Source of the DNA: Selaginella tamariscina
Taxonomy: Eukaryota > Streptophyta > Lycopodiopsida > Selaginellales > Selaginellaceae
Assembly: GCA_003024785.1 (NCBI GenBank)
Contig: PUQB01000435.1
Span: 148,612-212,611, forward strand
Direction: 5' to 3'
Length of the DNA: 64,000 nt
Positions 48,331 through 59,299 of this stretch are shown here, one piece after another. A program made the translations under genes and the position numbers. The notes under the pieces were generated by a model. It was given only the letters and a program-made list of their open reading frames with translations. It had not been told where the DNA came from and ran no database searches. Numbering within the stretch: the stretch's first letter is position 1; every line of letters begins with the position of its first letter.

Positions 48331-49760
48331 CTAAAAACAAGAGGCAATCTCCTTGAAAGACAAGAGGTTCTTCTGGGACGAGCCACCACGAAATGCACCT
48401 CTTACAATCCGCATCAGCTCTTTAGTTCTGCCTCTCATGTCAGCTCCACATCCATCCATCACCGCTCTAATCACACCCTCGATCTCCTCAACCGTCACTT
48501 CTGTCTTGGTCCCCTCGGCCACCTTCTTCCCAATCTTCCACTTGTCCACCATAGCTGTTGCATTTACATTCTGCTCTGCACCACAAGGCCAGCATATCGT
48601 GGTACACCTGCACAGACACTCTCCATTGTAGAGTTCCATCCGCAGTGTGTGAAGAACGCTCCCACCGACTCGTGCCTCAAAACATGCACCTGTACAAACA
48701 GCGTGTGTGTGTGTGTGTGTGTGGTGTTGTATATATGTTTATATTACCTGGGGAGCCCAATCCACCACCAAGCCTTGATCACCGAATCTCTTAACAAGCT
48801 CTTCAAAGAAATCCTCACTGGAATCCGTGGCAAAGTTCCGTCTTATAGCCCATAGAAACGGCTGCCCGCTAGCTTTCACAGCTGCGCAATCTTCTCGACT
48901 TGTCCAACAGGCAGAGACACCACACTGCCAAATGCGATATACAGCACTGTGTGCTGCATGCTTGTCTAGCCAGCTCAATATGGAAGCTCACCCTCTGTCA
49001 ATCTAGCCTTTGATTCAGCTGCATCTTCGTCCGAGAGAAACTCCGAAGGTAACAAAGGTCCTACAGGTAAATACTTAAACTGTACACGTTGTGCATCCAC
49101 AATCTCTTGCTCTAGCTCCTCAACTGTGTTCACTAGAACGCACGCCGCCTCTCTAAAACGCCCCACTACGCGTCCGAGTGGCTCTATGAGTGATTCCACT
49201 CGTGGAATGCAAAGGAAGCTGTTTTCTGTGGAGAGGTTCGATACCAGGAAGAAATGTGATCAGTGTCTTGTCCTCCGGCTTAGCTGACGAAAACAGGCAA
49301 ACGTATAGTTATCTATAACAACCACTAAGCAAGATTACCATTGACAGGAATAAAGCCTTCAGAAACGAGGCGTGGGATGTGGAAGCAAATGACTTGGGTT
49401 CTAGCACCGACCGTCACGAATACAACTCGAGGAATACCCAAATCGTTAGCCAAGTCCTGTGTCCAATCCAGGAACCAATCAGAAATGATACACTTCACGG
49501 GAACCTCCAGGGATTTCAGGGCGTGTTCCACGCTCTCCCTCAGCCCAGTAGAAGCCTCTAACGTGAACTTGTCAGGTTGGGAATCGAAACGAGCTCGACA
49601 TGTTCTTCGTGAAATTTGTACATAGCTTTGTGTAGTAGTCTTCCGTGAGGATGACCTTCACACTGAACCCCAACGGAATTAATCTCCTTGAAAACTCCAC
49701 CATTGGATTCACATGTCCAGAACCAGTCCATGGGAACACTGCTACATGAATTCTTTCCAT
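48331..49760 (-). CDS. UDP-glycosyltransferase, family 1, copy 2 (frame-broken)
   Basis: The start [20 protein letters not shown] (49760) carries the catalytic-type His of GT1 enzymes (SGHVNP). Then [50 protein letters not shown]; an intron at about 49285-49338; [62 protein letters not shown], an intron, and [20 protein letters not shown]. It ends [20 protein letters not shown] and IASCF. Breaks occur near 49580, 49215, 48990, 48930 and 48600. Overall length and domain order match a full UGT of about 470 residues. Acceptor unknown. Confidence 0.8.
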
Positions 49761-49849
49761 GATAAATCAATAGGGAGGATACAGAATATGAATATATAGA
49801 GAGGAGTAATTCTATTAAAGATAAAAGATAAAACCGAATATAATATGCA

Positions 49850-50324
49850 TTTATTGGTGGTCTCAGTTCGTCACAACGGACGTAATCTGTCAGCAGTTGT
49901 GTGTGGACGTGCACCCGACACGTGTCCAATCTTAGCAACTGTTAGCTCCTTGCTCTCACAGCAAACCTCAAGGATTGCATTCCAAAGCTCAGCATCTGAT
50001 CCACACTATCGAAGTAGCATATCTCAATATACACATATACATTATGCATGCGTATATCTGTGGGTGTATATCTGTAATGTACTTACCAGGATATGGTTAT
50101 GACGTACATTGGAAATACCAAAAGCTTTGATTAATCGAGCGAGGAAAAGTGTCTCTAGACGTGGAGATATCTTGAGGATAGACATGGCTTGCTCATGTTG
50201 TCCCTGTTTTGCATAACACTCAATTATAATTGCCCAGCTGCTCTCTCTGGCATTCTCTCAAACACCTTCTTTGCGTCCACCAGGTCACTCATGCCAAATC
50301 CTTGTAACACATGTAATGCTTAAG

Positions 50325-50364
<40 letters not shown>

Positions 50365-50794
50365 AGAGAGTGAAATAAGCATGTCCCAAGCATCAACTGT
50401 CCGACTTCCCAGGCTGGAGATAAGCCAAGATCATGCATTTCCAAGAGTCTGCATCCATTCTAGGCAATATCTTGAACATAATCTTTGCTTCCTGAAAATG
50501 CCCATTCTGGGCATTTGGTGAGAGAAGTGTGTTCCAAGCCCATATATCCTTATCTTGTGACTTCTCAAATAGATGCTGAGAGAGAAGGAGTTTACCATGA
50601 GGAACACATGCAACAGACATCCATATAAAAGTCTCTGTGTTCCGTTGCGGCATTCTTCTGTATGTTTTCATTGCTGCTTCAAACTTCCCCGCCTCGGCAT
50701 ATATTGCAAGCAAGCTGTTCCACCAAGCGAGGTTGCTTGTCATCTGCAATGTGTGTGCAGGAAAACTATATATACATTTAGCCTGTGATACCAT
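49850..50794 (-). pseudogene. PPR protein remnant (PLS type)
   Basis: The minus-strand frame 50393-50794 carries three PPR units (NLAWWNSLLAIYAEAGKFEA, DIWAWNTLLSPNAQNGHFQE, DADSWKCMILAYLQPGKS). After a GT/GA microsatellite gap, further broken units can be read at about 50105-50320 (SDLVDAKKVFERMPERA, AKQGQHEQAMS) and about 49880-50000 (ELWNAILEVCCESKEL). No E or DYW end is present. It is a fragment of an RNA-editing-type PPR gene. Confidence 0.6.
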
Positions 50795-50915
50795 TTACAT
50801 ATTGGAACAGTGACTCAACCGGTATAACTAAGTATTTACTGTATAGAAAATCTATTAAAACTCTGCCATGTTCAATGAAAAATCAGCTTCTACCCCAAAC
50901 ACGTTGTCCTCCACA

Positions 50916-50924
50916 TAGCCCTCG
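50916..50924. repeat. Target-site duplication of MULE-like element, left
   Basis: TAGCCCTCG here is repeated exactly at 58678-58686 on the far side of the element. Nine bases is the usual length for Mutator-like elements. Confidence 0.75.
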
Positions 50925-50961
50925 AGTCCCGACAAAAAGAGGGCTTTCCGGGCTTGGACCC

Positions 50962-51020
50962 GGAATATTCTAAAGAATCTACCAGAATATTCTTAGAATA
51001 TTCCTAAATATTCTTAGAAT
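50962..51020. promoter_or_regulatory. Left-end GAATATTC cluster (HSE-like)
   Basis: Alternating GAA/TTC triplets (GGAATATTCTAAAGAATC, AGAATATTCTTAGAATATTC, ATATTCTTAGAAT). The spacing is close to that of heat-shock elements. The matching cluster is at 58576-58634 in the opposite end. Confidence 0.5.
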
Positions 51021-51134
51021 TTAGGATTTTGGCTCAGTCGGCAATTAACAACAAAAAATATTTAAATCATAGCCATGTTTATACTGTATTATTAAAGTTT
51101 TATTTCAACACCAAAGAGTACAATTCAACACTTG

Positions 51135-54100
51135 TCACTTCTTCTTACGATTGAGCAATGCTGCAATTCGTGAACCACCAGTCCTACTTGACGTCGCTAT
51201 TGGTTGGGTTGGGATTTCCTCTGGCTGGATGTTCTCTTTAATCCTGTTCATAGCAATTCTCCCGAGCTCAGGGTTCTTCTCAGTCCCAACAATGTTTCTC
51301 CCCAGCTCGATAGCTGCAAGCATTGAGGACCCCGTACCACTGCCTATATCCCAGATAAGATCACCTGGCCGGGTGAGTCGTTCTATCACGAGCTGCATCA
51401 ATCGAGTGCTCTTCGGTTGGTAGTCCATCCTGCATGTGAAGATAATGGTAAATACTTAAATTGTTGAAATGAAATGCCTACCATGGTTCTTGGAACCGCT
51501 CAGGATTATCAACAAGAATTGTTGATGACAAACGCAGCGGATTATCGCGCAATCCTCTAGATGCATCTTGGAAGACAAGAAGGAGCAGGATGCTCTCCTG
51601 TTAAAACATCAAAATCATTAATGAACTTCATGAATAAAGAAAAAAGTACCTTCATCTTGTTGCGGTAGCCCCAACCACGCCCTCTGTAGATGTAGTACGT
51701 TGCAGCAAGTTGAAGGTCCACCACACTTGCAGCTCGGACAACTTGATCCCAGGTGTTTGCTGCAGCAAACACAACCAACCAACCATTTGCAGCCATATGC
51801 ATACCTGCAAACTGGAGTGCTTCATCGAACTTCACTGGATCAAGGTAGAGGTATGGCGTATCACTCGTTGTATTTCCTGGCAAGGTCCCATTTGGAAGGT
51901 CGAAGATCACCAAGTTGAAACCATATTCTCCCGCAATATGCTGGTAGCGAGTCTGGCTGTCAGCTGTATGGTACCTGGCCACCTGTGTCTGAACTTTTCT
52001 ATAAGGAACCAGTCTAGCAGGAACCTCCTCTTCCTTCTCATCCGTGAGCACGGCCTGTTGCATCTCCTCGATGTCATCAATCGCCAAGAAATTATCACCT
52101 CGAGTTGTAGCAAGTGAAGGGACGAATGTGACCAAGTCATCCTTGATGTCCATGGTTCCCTGCGATGGTAGCACTTCAGATAAATTGAAGAAGGCAGCTG
52201 GATCGCGAGTAGTGGAGGTGCCAGCTACTGTATCTGAGGTCTTCTTTGACTGCTGCACAGGCTGACGCCGCTTTGCCTTGGCCTTTGTCTTCTTAATGAA
52301 GTCGACCTCTGCCGGATCCCATGAGATGCATGGGAGATCTTTTGAGTGTTCATTGTAGAGATCCTTCTCCCATGTTGGTGGTTGCCCAGGTGGATAATCA
52401 AGCCAGAACGGTACGTTTACACGTTCGAACTCTGTCAGGCCAGATCTTGTCTTCGACCACATGTGTGGTGCTTCCATGTAATCTGACCAGAATACCATAG
52501 TCTGTGTGTGAGGCACCTTTCTCGCTGCGACATACCTGTAATGAACATATAAGTAGTGTCAGAATGTAACATTGTCAAGAAGATCATCCTTACCTCCAAA
52601 TCATCCTTCTTGCTGTCTCTTCGTGTTCGAGGAACTCTTTCAGCTCTATGGAGTAAGTGAACTTCACACACTCATGGAATGGCTGGAACATCACGTTCTT
52701 GCATTTTACCCGCACTTCATCGTACCAAGTCGTGAAATCTGTAACCGGCCTGGTCCACTCGCCATCCTCGATGAGTCCCGTGAGAATCTGGACTGCCTCC
52801 TCTCTGATCGCTCGCCAATACAAATCGATAATAAACCACCTTATCCACTCCTTATCCTGAACACCCGGCAATCCAAGTGTCTCTTGCTCTCTCTTCAGTT
52901 CGAGACGTACCAGTTTATTGAAGTACATGATTCTCGTCTCGTTTGGAATTCTCGCCCTTGAAAGCGCGTACAGCTTTTCCAACCCCATCCATCTGCATTG
53001 TTTCCATGTGATTTGGGTCACCTTGTCGAACCACTCTTCACCCAATGCAGGATCGATGATGGCTAAGATCTTCATCATGCGCTTGTCATGCTTAATGTAG
53101 ACCTGTTGTTGCTCCTGGTATTTGTTGCCTTTGGATGCCCTTGCAGCCTTCTCAAGATCATCCTCAATCTCACTCTGTAATTCACAGACGTAATCAACTA
53201 AGTAATATAAGTGTGAGACGTGGTACCTCAAAAAAAATCTTTGCACAGATCAAATTCGGAAGTGGATGCCAAGCTTGTTGTCCAGTTGCGCTTTCCTTCC
53301 ACTTTCTTATGTCATCTCGTTCCTTGTCACTGAGCCTGGCCAAGATCTTCGCTGTGCCCTCCTCACTGGTGCAACATGTCTTCACAGATAGCAGAAGATG
53401 TGGCAGTGTGGTTTGCACTGCCGTTGCGGAGGAACTGCATATTTGAAAATCTCGAAGTTAGTTAATCCTATGATCTAGAGGTCACTATGTTTACCTATTA
53501 ATTTGCTGAAACATTGTCACAAGCTGAAGATTATCCACATCCAGCACGGCAGGAAACTCTCACTGCCCACTGATTCTTATCTTCCGTGTCTTCTATGTAC
53601 AGCTTCTGAAGCACCTTTAGCCTGTGATTACCATCCCAACAGATGAACTTCTTCATCGAAAGCATTGGTGCCCATTGCCGGAACATGTCAGACTGAAGCT
53701 CCTCCTCAAAAGCCAAATGCTGAGCATACATCGCTTCATCGCTTCTCAATGCTGCCAGATCTGCATCTGTCATGGGGTCCCCAACTTGAAGGATGAACTG
53801 AGTGGTGTTGCGCAAATAACCAACTGCCTTCTTGAAACTCCTAGTCAAAGATTCCAGATCCGCTGGATTGACTCTCCGCACCTGTTCATTTCCCAGAATT
53901 CGGCAAATAGGGACATCCGGTGCCTCTCCATATTCTCGGATTGTGATCTTCGCGAGAAGACGCACTGCACTCTCCGAATGCATTGGCTGCAATGTTGTAA
54001 ACTTCCTCATTATCTGGCACTTCTGCTTTACCCTTTTCTTCTTCTTAGCAGCCTCTGAATCTCCAGCAGCTTTGCGTCGTCTCTTCTTGTTCTTGGGTTC

Positions 54101-54439
54101 ATCCTCTTCGTCACTCGACAAAGTCACTGCGCATGAGGCTTGTGTGCCTTCTGTCTGCTCCTGTGTCTCCTGTGGTAAGACATCATCCTCAACTTCTTCA
54201 ACAAAGTCTGATTGTTCTTGTTGGGGTTGAACTACATCCTCTTGCTCTCCTGACCAGTCCTGCTGGCTTGCCTGTTCAACTGGAGCATCACTTGAAGGTC
54301 CTTGTTCCTGAACCACAGCCAGCTTCCTACTTCCTCTCCCACGACCCCGACGCCCTCTCTGAATTGCAGCTCTAGCTTCTGCTTCTCTCTCAGTAGGCTC
54401 CTTCATCTTCTTTTCTTGTAAACGTTGTGAAGAGCGCAT
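51135..54439 (-). CDS. ParB-like / beta-class DNA methyltransferase fusion
   Basis: Six exons (53495-54439, 53227-53434, 52594-53174, 51650-52535, 51482-51597, 51135-51429) with canonical short introns whose phases all fit, giving about 1,000 residues. The N-terminal 120 residues are disordered, with an AT-hook-like GRRGRGRGSRK, glutamine/acidic stretches and basic NLS-like KNKKRRRK and KKKKRVKQK. A ParB/sulfiredoxin-like segment follows, ending FICWDGNHRLKVLQKLY. The middle (exons 2-3) is helical and unrecognised. Exons 4-6 form an amino-methyltransferase fold in beta-class order: NLVIFDLPNG at the motif IV place, AANGWLVVFAAANTWD, GWGYRNKMK, then KSTRLMQLVIERL and motif I DIGSGTGSSMLAAIELGRNI with VGTEKNPE. 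The catalytic DPPY/SPPY is DLPN, so activity is uncertain. One frame break near 53555. Confidence 0.7.
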
Positions 54440-54519
54440 CTACAAAAGCAATAAGGTTTAACAAAAAACTGTAATAAATGTTCAAAGATGTTTAATAAAA
54501 ATAAAAAAACATACTAGCC

Positions 54520-54845
54520 CTCACAGTCGGCGTGCCGACTGAGAGAGCAGTTGCTGTAAGTCCCAGTCGGCATGCCGACTGGGCCTGCATCAAAGGGAGT
54601 CCCAGTCGGCATGCCGACTGGGCCTGGCAACAAAGGGAGGCCCAGTCTGGGACTGGGAACGAAGCGAGGCCCAGTCAAAATGCTAGGTGGGACTAGAACA
54701 GTCAACCCTAGTCAAAATGCTGACTGGGGCTGGAACAGTCAACCCCGGTCAAAATGTTGACTGGATCTGGAACAGTCCACCCCAGTCGGCCTGCCGACTG
54801 GGACGGACAACGAAGTCAGTCCGAGTCGGCAGGCCGACTCGGATT
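54520..54845. promoter_or_regulatory. GTCGGC palindrome array between divergent genes
   Basis: Copies of CAGTCGGCATGCCGACTG (54564-54581, 54603-54620) and variants (AGTCGGCGTGCCGACT, CAGTCGGCCTGCCGACTG, GAGTCGGCAGGCCGACTC), plus degenerate CAGTCAAAATGCTGACTG units, stand about 35-40 bases apart. The array sits 80 bases upstream of the ParB-methyltransferase start and 470 bases upstream of the transposase start, so it could be a shared promoter or transposase/ParB binding site. Confidence 0.85.
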
Positions 54846-55312
54846 TCTTGCAACTGTGAAGAGATGTAAAAAGATGAACAGATCATGAAGAGATCATGAG
54901 CAGATCATGAAGAAATCAGAAAATACTCACCCCCTCAATGGAAGCCTATTGTGATTAATCCCTGGAGCCACACTTGCTCCACGCTATGCCCCCAAATGAG
55001 CCCCTGCTCCACGAAAACCTAGCCGCCCTAGCTGCCCTAGCCGCCCTAAATCAATTAAAAACCAACCTAATTTCTGTAAACATATTGCATGCATGATCGC
55101 CACTTGTACATAGTAAAACTTTTTAATTTACAAAAAACCTACCCAGACGCAGTAAATTAATTTCACTCTTCTACCCAGACGCACGCAATTAATATTATTT
55201 TTAATATTTGTCAATGAAATGATTGCCTCACGACTAACAAACACATTAACCATCGTGTGTAATATGTTCATTGTCTTTGAATTTTAACTTTTGTTTGTTC
55301 CATTTTTGCTAC

Positions 55313-58300
55313 ATGGCAAGAATCAGCTACAATGGTGTTGACAAGGACTTCCCTGCAGATGAAGATGGTATTGCATTTGTCTTTGAAACAGATCTCAGGT
55401 CTGCATTTGACATTCCACCTTGGCAATCTTTTAAAGTGCTGCATTTGATGTCTGTTGTTGGTGGAGATGCTGCGAATGTTGAGGTAGAACCAGAAGGGGC
55501 AAGAGCTAGCAGTTTTGTGTATTACACACTTCTTCCTTCCAAAGGACCATATTCCGGTTGGAGACAACAGATCGGGACAATTCTATGGTAACAATACTTC
55601 GCAATAGTCAGAGATGTAGGATTGGGAAGCAACTGGTGGTCTCGTCATCGATTCAGCAAGTTGCTGAGGTCCCAGAAGATTGCAACGGAAATGTGATTTA
55701 CGAGTTGCCAGCACACGAAACAATGAAGGACAAGTACAAAGGGATGAATAGGAAGGATGGGTGTGATTACTGGACTCAACGCTGCACAACACATTGGAAT
55801 GTTCCAGCTCGTGTTAGTCGCAGTTCATGTATTGGCCACATGAAATGCGTAAAGGAAACATGTCCGTTCATCAGCTTAAGTAAGAAAGCAAATGACTGCC
55901 AATTTAAGGGCACCATTGATAAAGTCCAGTTATCTTCAGATGGTAGAGTGCTTGGAATGAAGTGTGTGCATTGCAACAATGAGCCCCTTCTAGTGCAGAC
56001 ATGCTCCGTTGTTGCATATTACATAATTCCAGATGATATCACATGCACGAGGCTTTTCATCCATCTTGGAGAACATCAACATCCACGTAGACCACCCGAA
56101 TCCATGGTCTCTAAAGACAGAGCTAAGGAGACAATCAACAAAGCAGTCGCTGCAACCCCAAGAACTAATCAACGTGTCATAGAGTTTCAAGCAGCACGCA
56201 ATATAATTTTGGAAAAACTGGTAACAGATTCTGGAGATGTATCATACGACAAGGTTCTGTCAGATCTACTACCACTCACAAATCACCGCCGGTAAGCAAA
56301 AAAATTATTATTTCCTTTTGGAGATGCTTAACCTTTCCACTGTAGAACAAGAGAATGGATATCTCAGGCTAGAACAAGAGACACTCGTTTCAAAGAAGGT
56401 TACGAAGGACTTCTGCAGTTAAAGAAGAAGCTATCAATCCCATTCATACATGTTATCCACATACCCGGAATGGACCTCAACGGAGCTGAAGAGCAGCCTT
56501 TAATCTTCAAAATGACGGTTGCCGGCCCAGGATCCGGAATAGACTACATTAGAAGGTGTCAATCTGGAGGTGATCTCGAACAGCAGTGGGTGGTGCTAGA
56601 CCACACATATCGTATTGATGATTGTGTACACTGGGAATACATCTCTATGATCCATTGTAAGTATTAACATATCTATGTTTTAAAATACTTACTAATATAA
56701 TGCACTTATGTTTGTGTAGTTTAAGGTCGATGGTGACACTTGCTTATGGTGACATGATCAGGGAGGATAGTGTGGCGGTGATCAAATTTTTGAACACTAT
56801 GCTTCAAGTGTGCAGCAAGCAAGGACTTCATAATGTGAACTTTGCGGGGTTCATGTCAGATGAGTCAGGTGCAATTTGGTTAGCATTGCGTCAAGTTTTC
56901 AACAATGGGTCAAAGATGAAAGGAAGAGAAAGGAGTTGTTTGTTCCATTACATGCAGTCAGTGCGTCAAGTTACAAAGAAGTGGATACTTGAGGAACACA
57001 GGGAGGAGCACATGAACCTTGCACGCTCATGGCCTGCAGCACTAACCAACCAAGATAAGTTGGAACGACGAGTAATGTTGGAGTCATTTTGGGAAGGCAG
57101 GTCCAGTAACGTTAGCGCTTTGCAAACATGGCTGTCATGGTGGGCAAGACATGAAGATCATATTTCCATGACAGAGATAATTGACTTGACAGAAGATGGT
57201 GTTGCGAATGTGCCTACCACTAACAACTCCGAAGTTGTTCATGAGCACGAAGAGCAAGGCTGACGAAGCGTGTTCCTTTGTTGGAGGCAACAATGTTAGA
57301 TTTAACAGATGCTGTTTTCCAAAGTGCAAAGGTCAAGGCATCATTTGAAGGGAGATATTCAGGCACAGGTCCTTCCATGGAAACTCTTCTGAAACGTGCA
57401 CAGCAGAAACTTTCAGCGGGAAAATCAGTGTCTCCAACAACTTTTGCAAATCTTGTTAGTGATGAAGAGCATCTTGCAAGTCCAGAGTTTGCCTCTACAA
57501 CAAATGTTCGTGTTCGAACCGTTCGTCAACCGTCAACTGGGGACCATGGGATTGATGCTTCGTACACATAGACATGACACACAATATGCAGAACAAGTCA
57601 TCCCAAATGCACGCAGGAAAAAACTCAAGTTTCAAGATGTCAATGTCACTGAAAGAGAGACGTTGATGACTCAGTGGGCCATCAGACGCATTGGGGAGGC
57701 AAGTCAGGTGAAATGTCTAGGTCTCACTCAGGACGGTAACAGCAAGTGTGGCAGACCCATAGGATATCCACATCGTGTACCGGCACCAGGATTTCACGGT
57801 AGACGGCAATATACAAATGCATTTGGGAACATTGAGTTCACTCATCAGATGTTATGGTTCTGCCCACGCGATTCTTGTTGCTTCAGACGACCATATGCAG
57901 GGATTCCTCCTGAGAGTATTCCAGAAGTTCCAGAGGTTTGGCCAGTTCAAAAAGGAACAAACTTGAATGCAAATGAGGTTGAAGCTCTTCTGAAAGCAGG
58001 ATTCAAGTTGGAGGGATTTGAAGAAATGGTAGACGACAGTAGTAGCCGAATGGATCGAACACCATCACCACCAAGAGGAGAGGGAGCACATAGAGTACCA
58101 ACATACCATGGACGGAGTGTGCGAACACCAACAAGAATGTCCAAGGAACATGAGAAACATTACAACCAGGCAAAGATTCTTCAAGGTCGGATCAACAACG
58201 TGGAGGTGGTTCAAAGAGGGAAGACTGAGGCCTTCATTGTCTCTGCAGGCATGCAATCTGCTAAGGTAACAATTTACTGTTCCGTCATGCACTTGTGCAA

Positions 58301-58479
58301 CTTTTCAGAAAGCCAAGAACTGGAGCCCCTGCCAACACATGTATTTTGTGTACACTCATGTTCTTGGATTGGAAGACCCAACGATTACTTACTTCTTACA
58401 GAGGCGGACCCTTACTCCAGCAGAAGTGCATCGGTTATTGGTTGATTGCAAGCGCAATGTCGAACCTGCGACCTTTTAA
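55313..58479 (+). CDS. MULE-like transposase with WRKY/GCM1-type zinc finger
   Basis: The start MARISYNGVDKDFPADEDGI (55313) leads through a one-base break near 55575. A Cys/His-rich DNA-binding domain follows (CDYWTQRCTTHWNVPA, CIGHMKCVKETCPFISLSKK, MKCVHCNNE, FIHLGEHQHPRRPP), reading like a WRKY-GCM1 finger. After introns at about 56292-56345 and 56658-56718 comes the transposase core: WVVLDHTYRIDD (first D), NFAGFMSDESGAIWLALRQV (second D) and RSCLFHYMQSV (C-x-x-H block). The third acidic residue probably lies in the helical part that follows. After breaks near 57262 and 57560, a second Cys-rich block (VKCLGLTQDGNSKCGRPIGY, LWFCPRDSCC) and the last exon (58309-58479, FLQRRTLTPAEVHRLL, stop) finish a protein of about 920 residues. 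The family is close to Mutator-like transposases but unusual. Confidence 0.7.
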
Positions 58480-58575
58480 GTCAGTCGGTATAGTAAAGTC
58501 TAGTCGGCAAATAATTAGCGTTTTTCACTTGTTGGTCGGCATTTTATATTGAAAGTTAAAGATAATCTACTTGGC

Positions 58576-58634
58576 AGAATATTCTAGAATATTCCCGTTT
58601 ATTTGACAGAATATTCCTGGATATTCGGGAATAT
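58576..58634. promoter_or_regulatory. Right-end GAATATTC cluster with perfect HSE
   Basis: AGAATATTCTAGAATATTCC contains four alternating GAA/TTC triplets at exact two-base spacing, a textbook heat-shock element. It is followed by AGAATATTCC and ATATTCGGGAATAT. Confidence 0.55.
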
Positions 58635-58677
58635 GCGAAAAGCCCGTTGTACGAAGCCCGGTTTTTGCTAATCCTCG

Positions 58678-58907
58678 TAGCCCTCGCATGCCAAGGCTTC
58701 TAATAAAGCAAATTCTTCCGATCCAGCAACATGCTCCGATGGACAGGACACTCTCTCTGCATAGTCTGCAAATATATATAACTGCGTGCGTGCGTGGTTA
58801 CTCACTTCTCGTGTAGAACTTTGTTCCTTCCTACGGACTATTCTCAAGCGAATATACCAACTATGTCCGGGAGTCATCACCGTGACAGCTTCAAGAAACA
58901 AAGACAA
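58678..58907 (-). pseudogene. Host open frame interrupted by the MULE-like element
   Basis: The minus strand is open through VTVMTPGHSWYIRLRIVRRK and, after a possible intron with (GC/GT) repeats (about 58755-58805), SEHVAGSEEFALLEALACEG. The frame ends at the element. If the flank at 50860-50924 is placed directly after one copy of the target duplication, the frame continues as VEDNVFGVEADFSLNMAEF and a stop. I do not recognise the protein. The plus-strand gene at 58862 overlaps it, so only one of the two may be real. Confidence 0.4.
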
Positions 58908-59292
58908 GTATTGAGATCTTTTATGAGCGTTCAGCCTCCTGCAAGGAAAGTATGTATATATATACTAACTAATTAAACAATAATAAGTACCAGCGGGAGC
59001 CTGCAACTTTGGACGAGGTGCTGCGAACAACTTCTGAGAAACCGTTTATCTTCCAGAGGAAAGCGTGACGCCCTATGAGATTCTTCACCTTGTTGAACTT
59101 GCAGGAGAGAGCATACGGTATGCATACGTAATTCCCTTCCATAGCAATGGTTTCACTATAGTTGATGTGTGGGACTATTCTTGTAAACGTCTGCTGTCTC
59201 TGCTGCGCATTCCCAAAGGTTGCATTTGCTCAGCACATCGTCATGTCATAGGCTTCATTTGCATCAATCGCATTAGAAAATCAAATACATAG
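58862..59292 (+). CDS. Unrecognised small spliced gene
   Basis: MSGSHHRDSFKKQRQVLRSF (58862) continues to PPARK, a GTATGT donor near 58950, a CCAG acceptor near 59000, and REPATLDEVLRTTSEKPFIF. After a one-base break near 59067, VTPYEILHLVELAGESIRYA and GFTIVDVWDYSCKRLLSLLR follow, with a stop at about 59292. The second half has a weak beta-rich, WD/F-box-like look (VDVWDYSCKRLL). A TATATATA sequence lies 90 bases upstream. The MULE-like element ends about 180 bases upstream of this start and could affect its expression. Confidence 0.45.
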
Positions 59293-59299
59293 ACCTTCG

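Larger units (their letters stand above)
50925..58677. mobile_element. MULE-like element carrying a ParB-DNA methyltransferase gene
   Basis: 7.75 kb bounded by the 9-base direct repeat TAGCCCTCG. The ends are imperfect inverted repeats: left CGAGTCCCGACAAAAAGAGG then GCTTTC, and right, read inward on the minus strand, CGAGGATTAGCAAAAACCGG then GCTTC, sharing CGAG, CAAAAA and GGGCTT. Inside each end are GAATATTC blocks (50962-51020; 58576-58634) and single GTCGGC words (51036; 58487; 58502; 58534). The cargo is a minus-strand ParB-methyltransferase gene (51135-54439) and a plus-strand DDE transposase gene (55313-58479), divergent around a GTCGGCATGCCGAC array. Joining the flanks at the duplication gives a continuous reading frame in the host sequence. 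Confidence 0.78.

Noticed and set aside
54514-54869. Frames rich in PVGMPTG/VKMLTG
   Set aside because: They are translations of the GTCGGCATGCCGAC array, not a protein.
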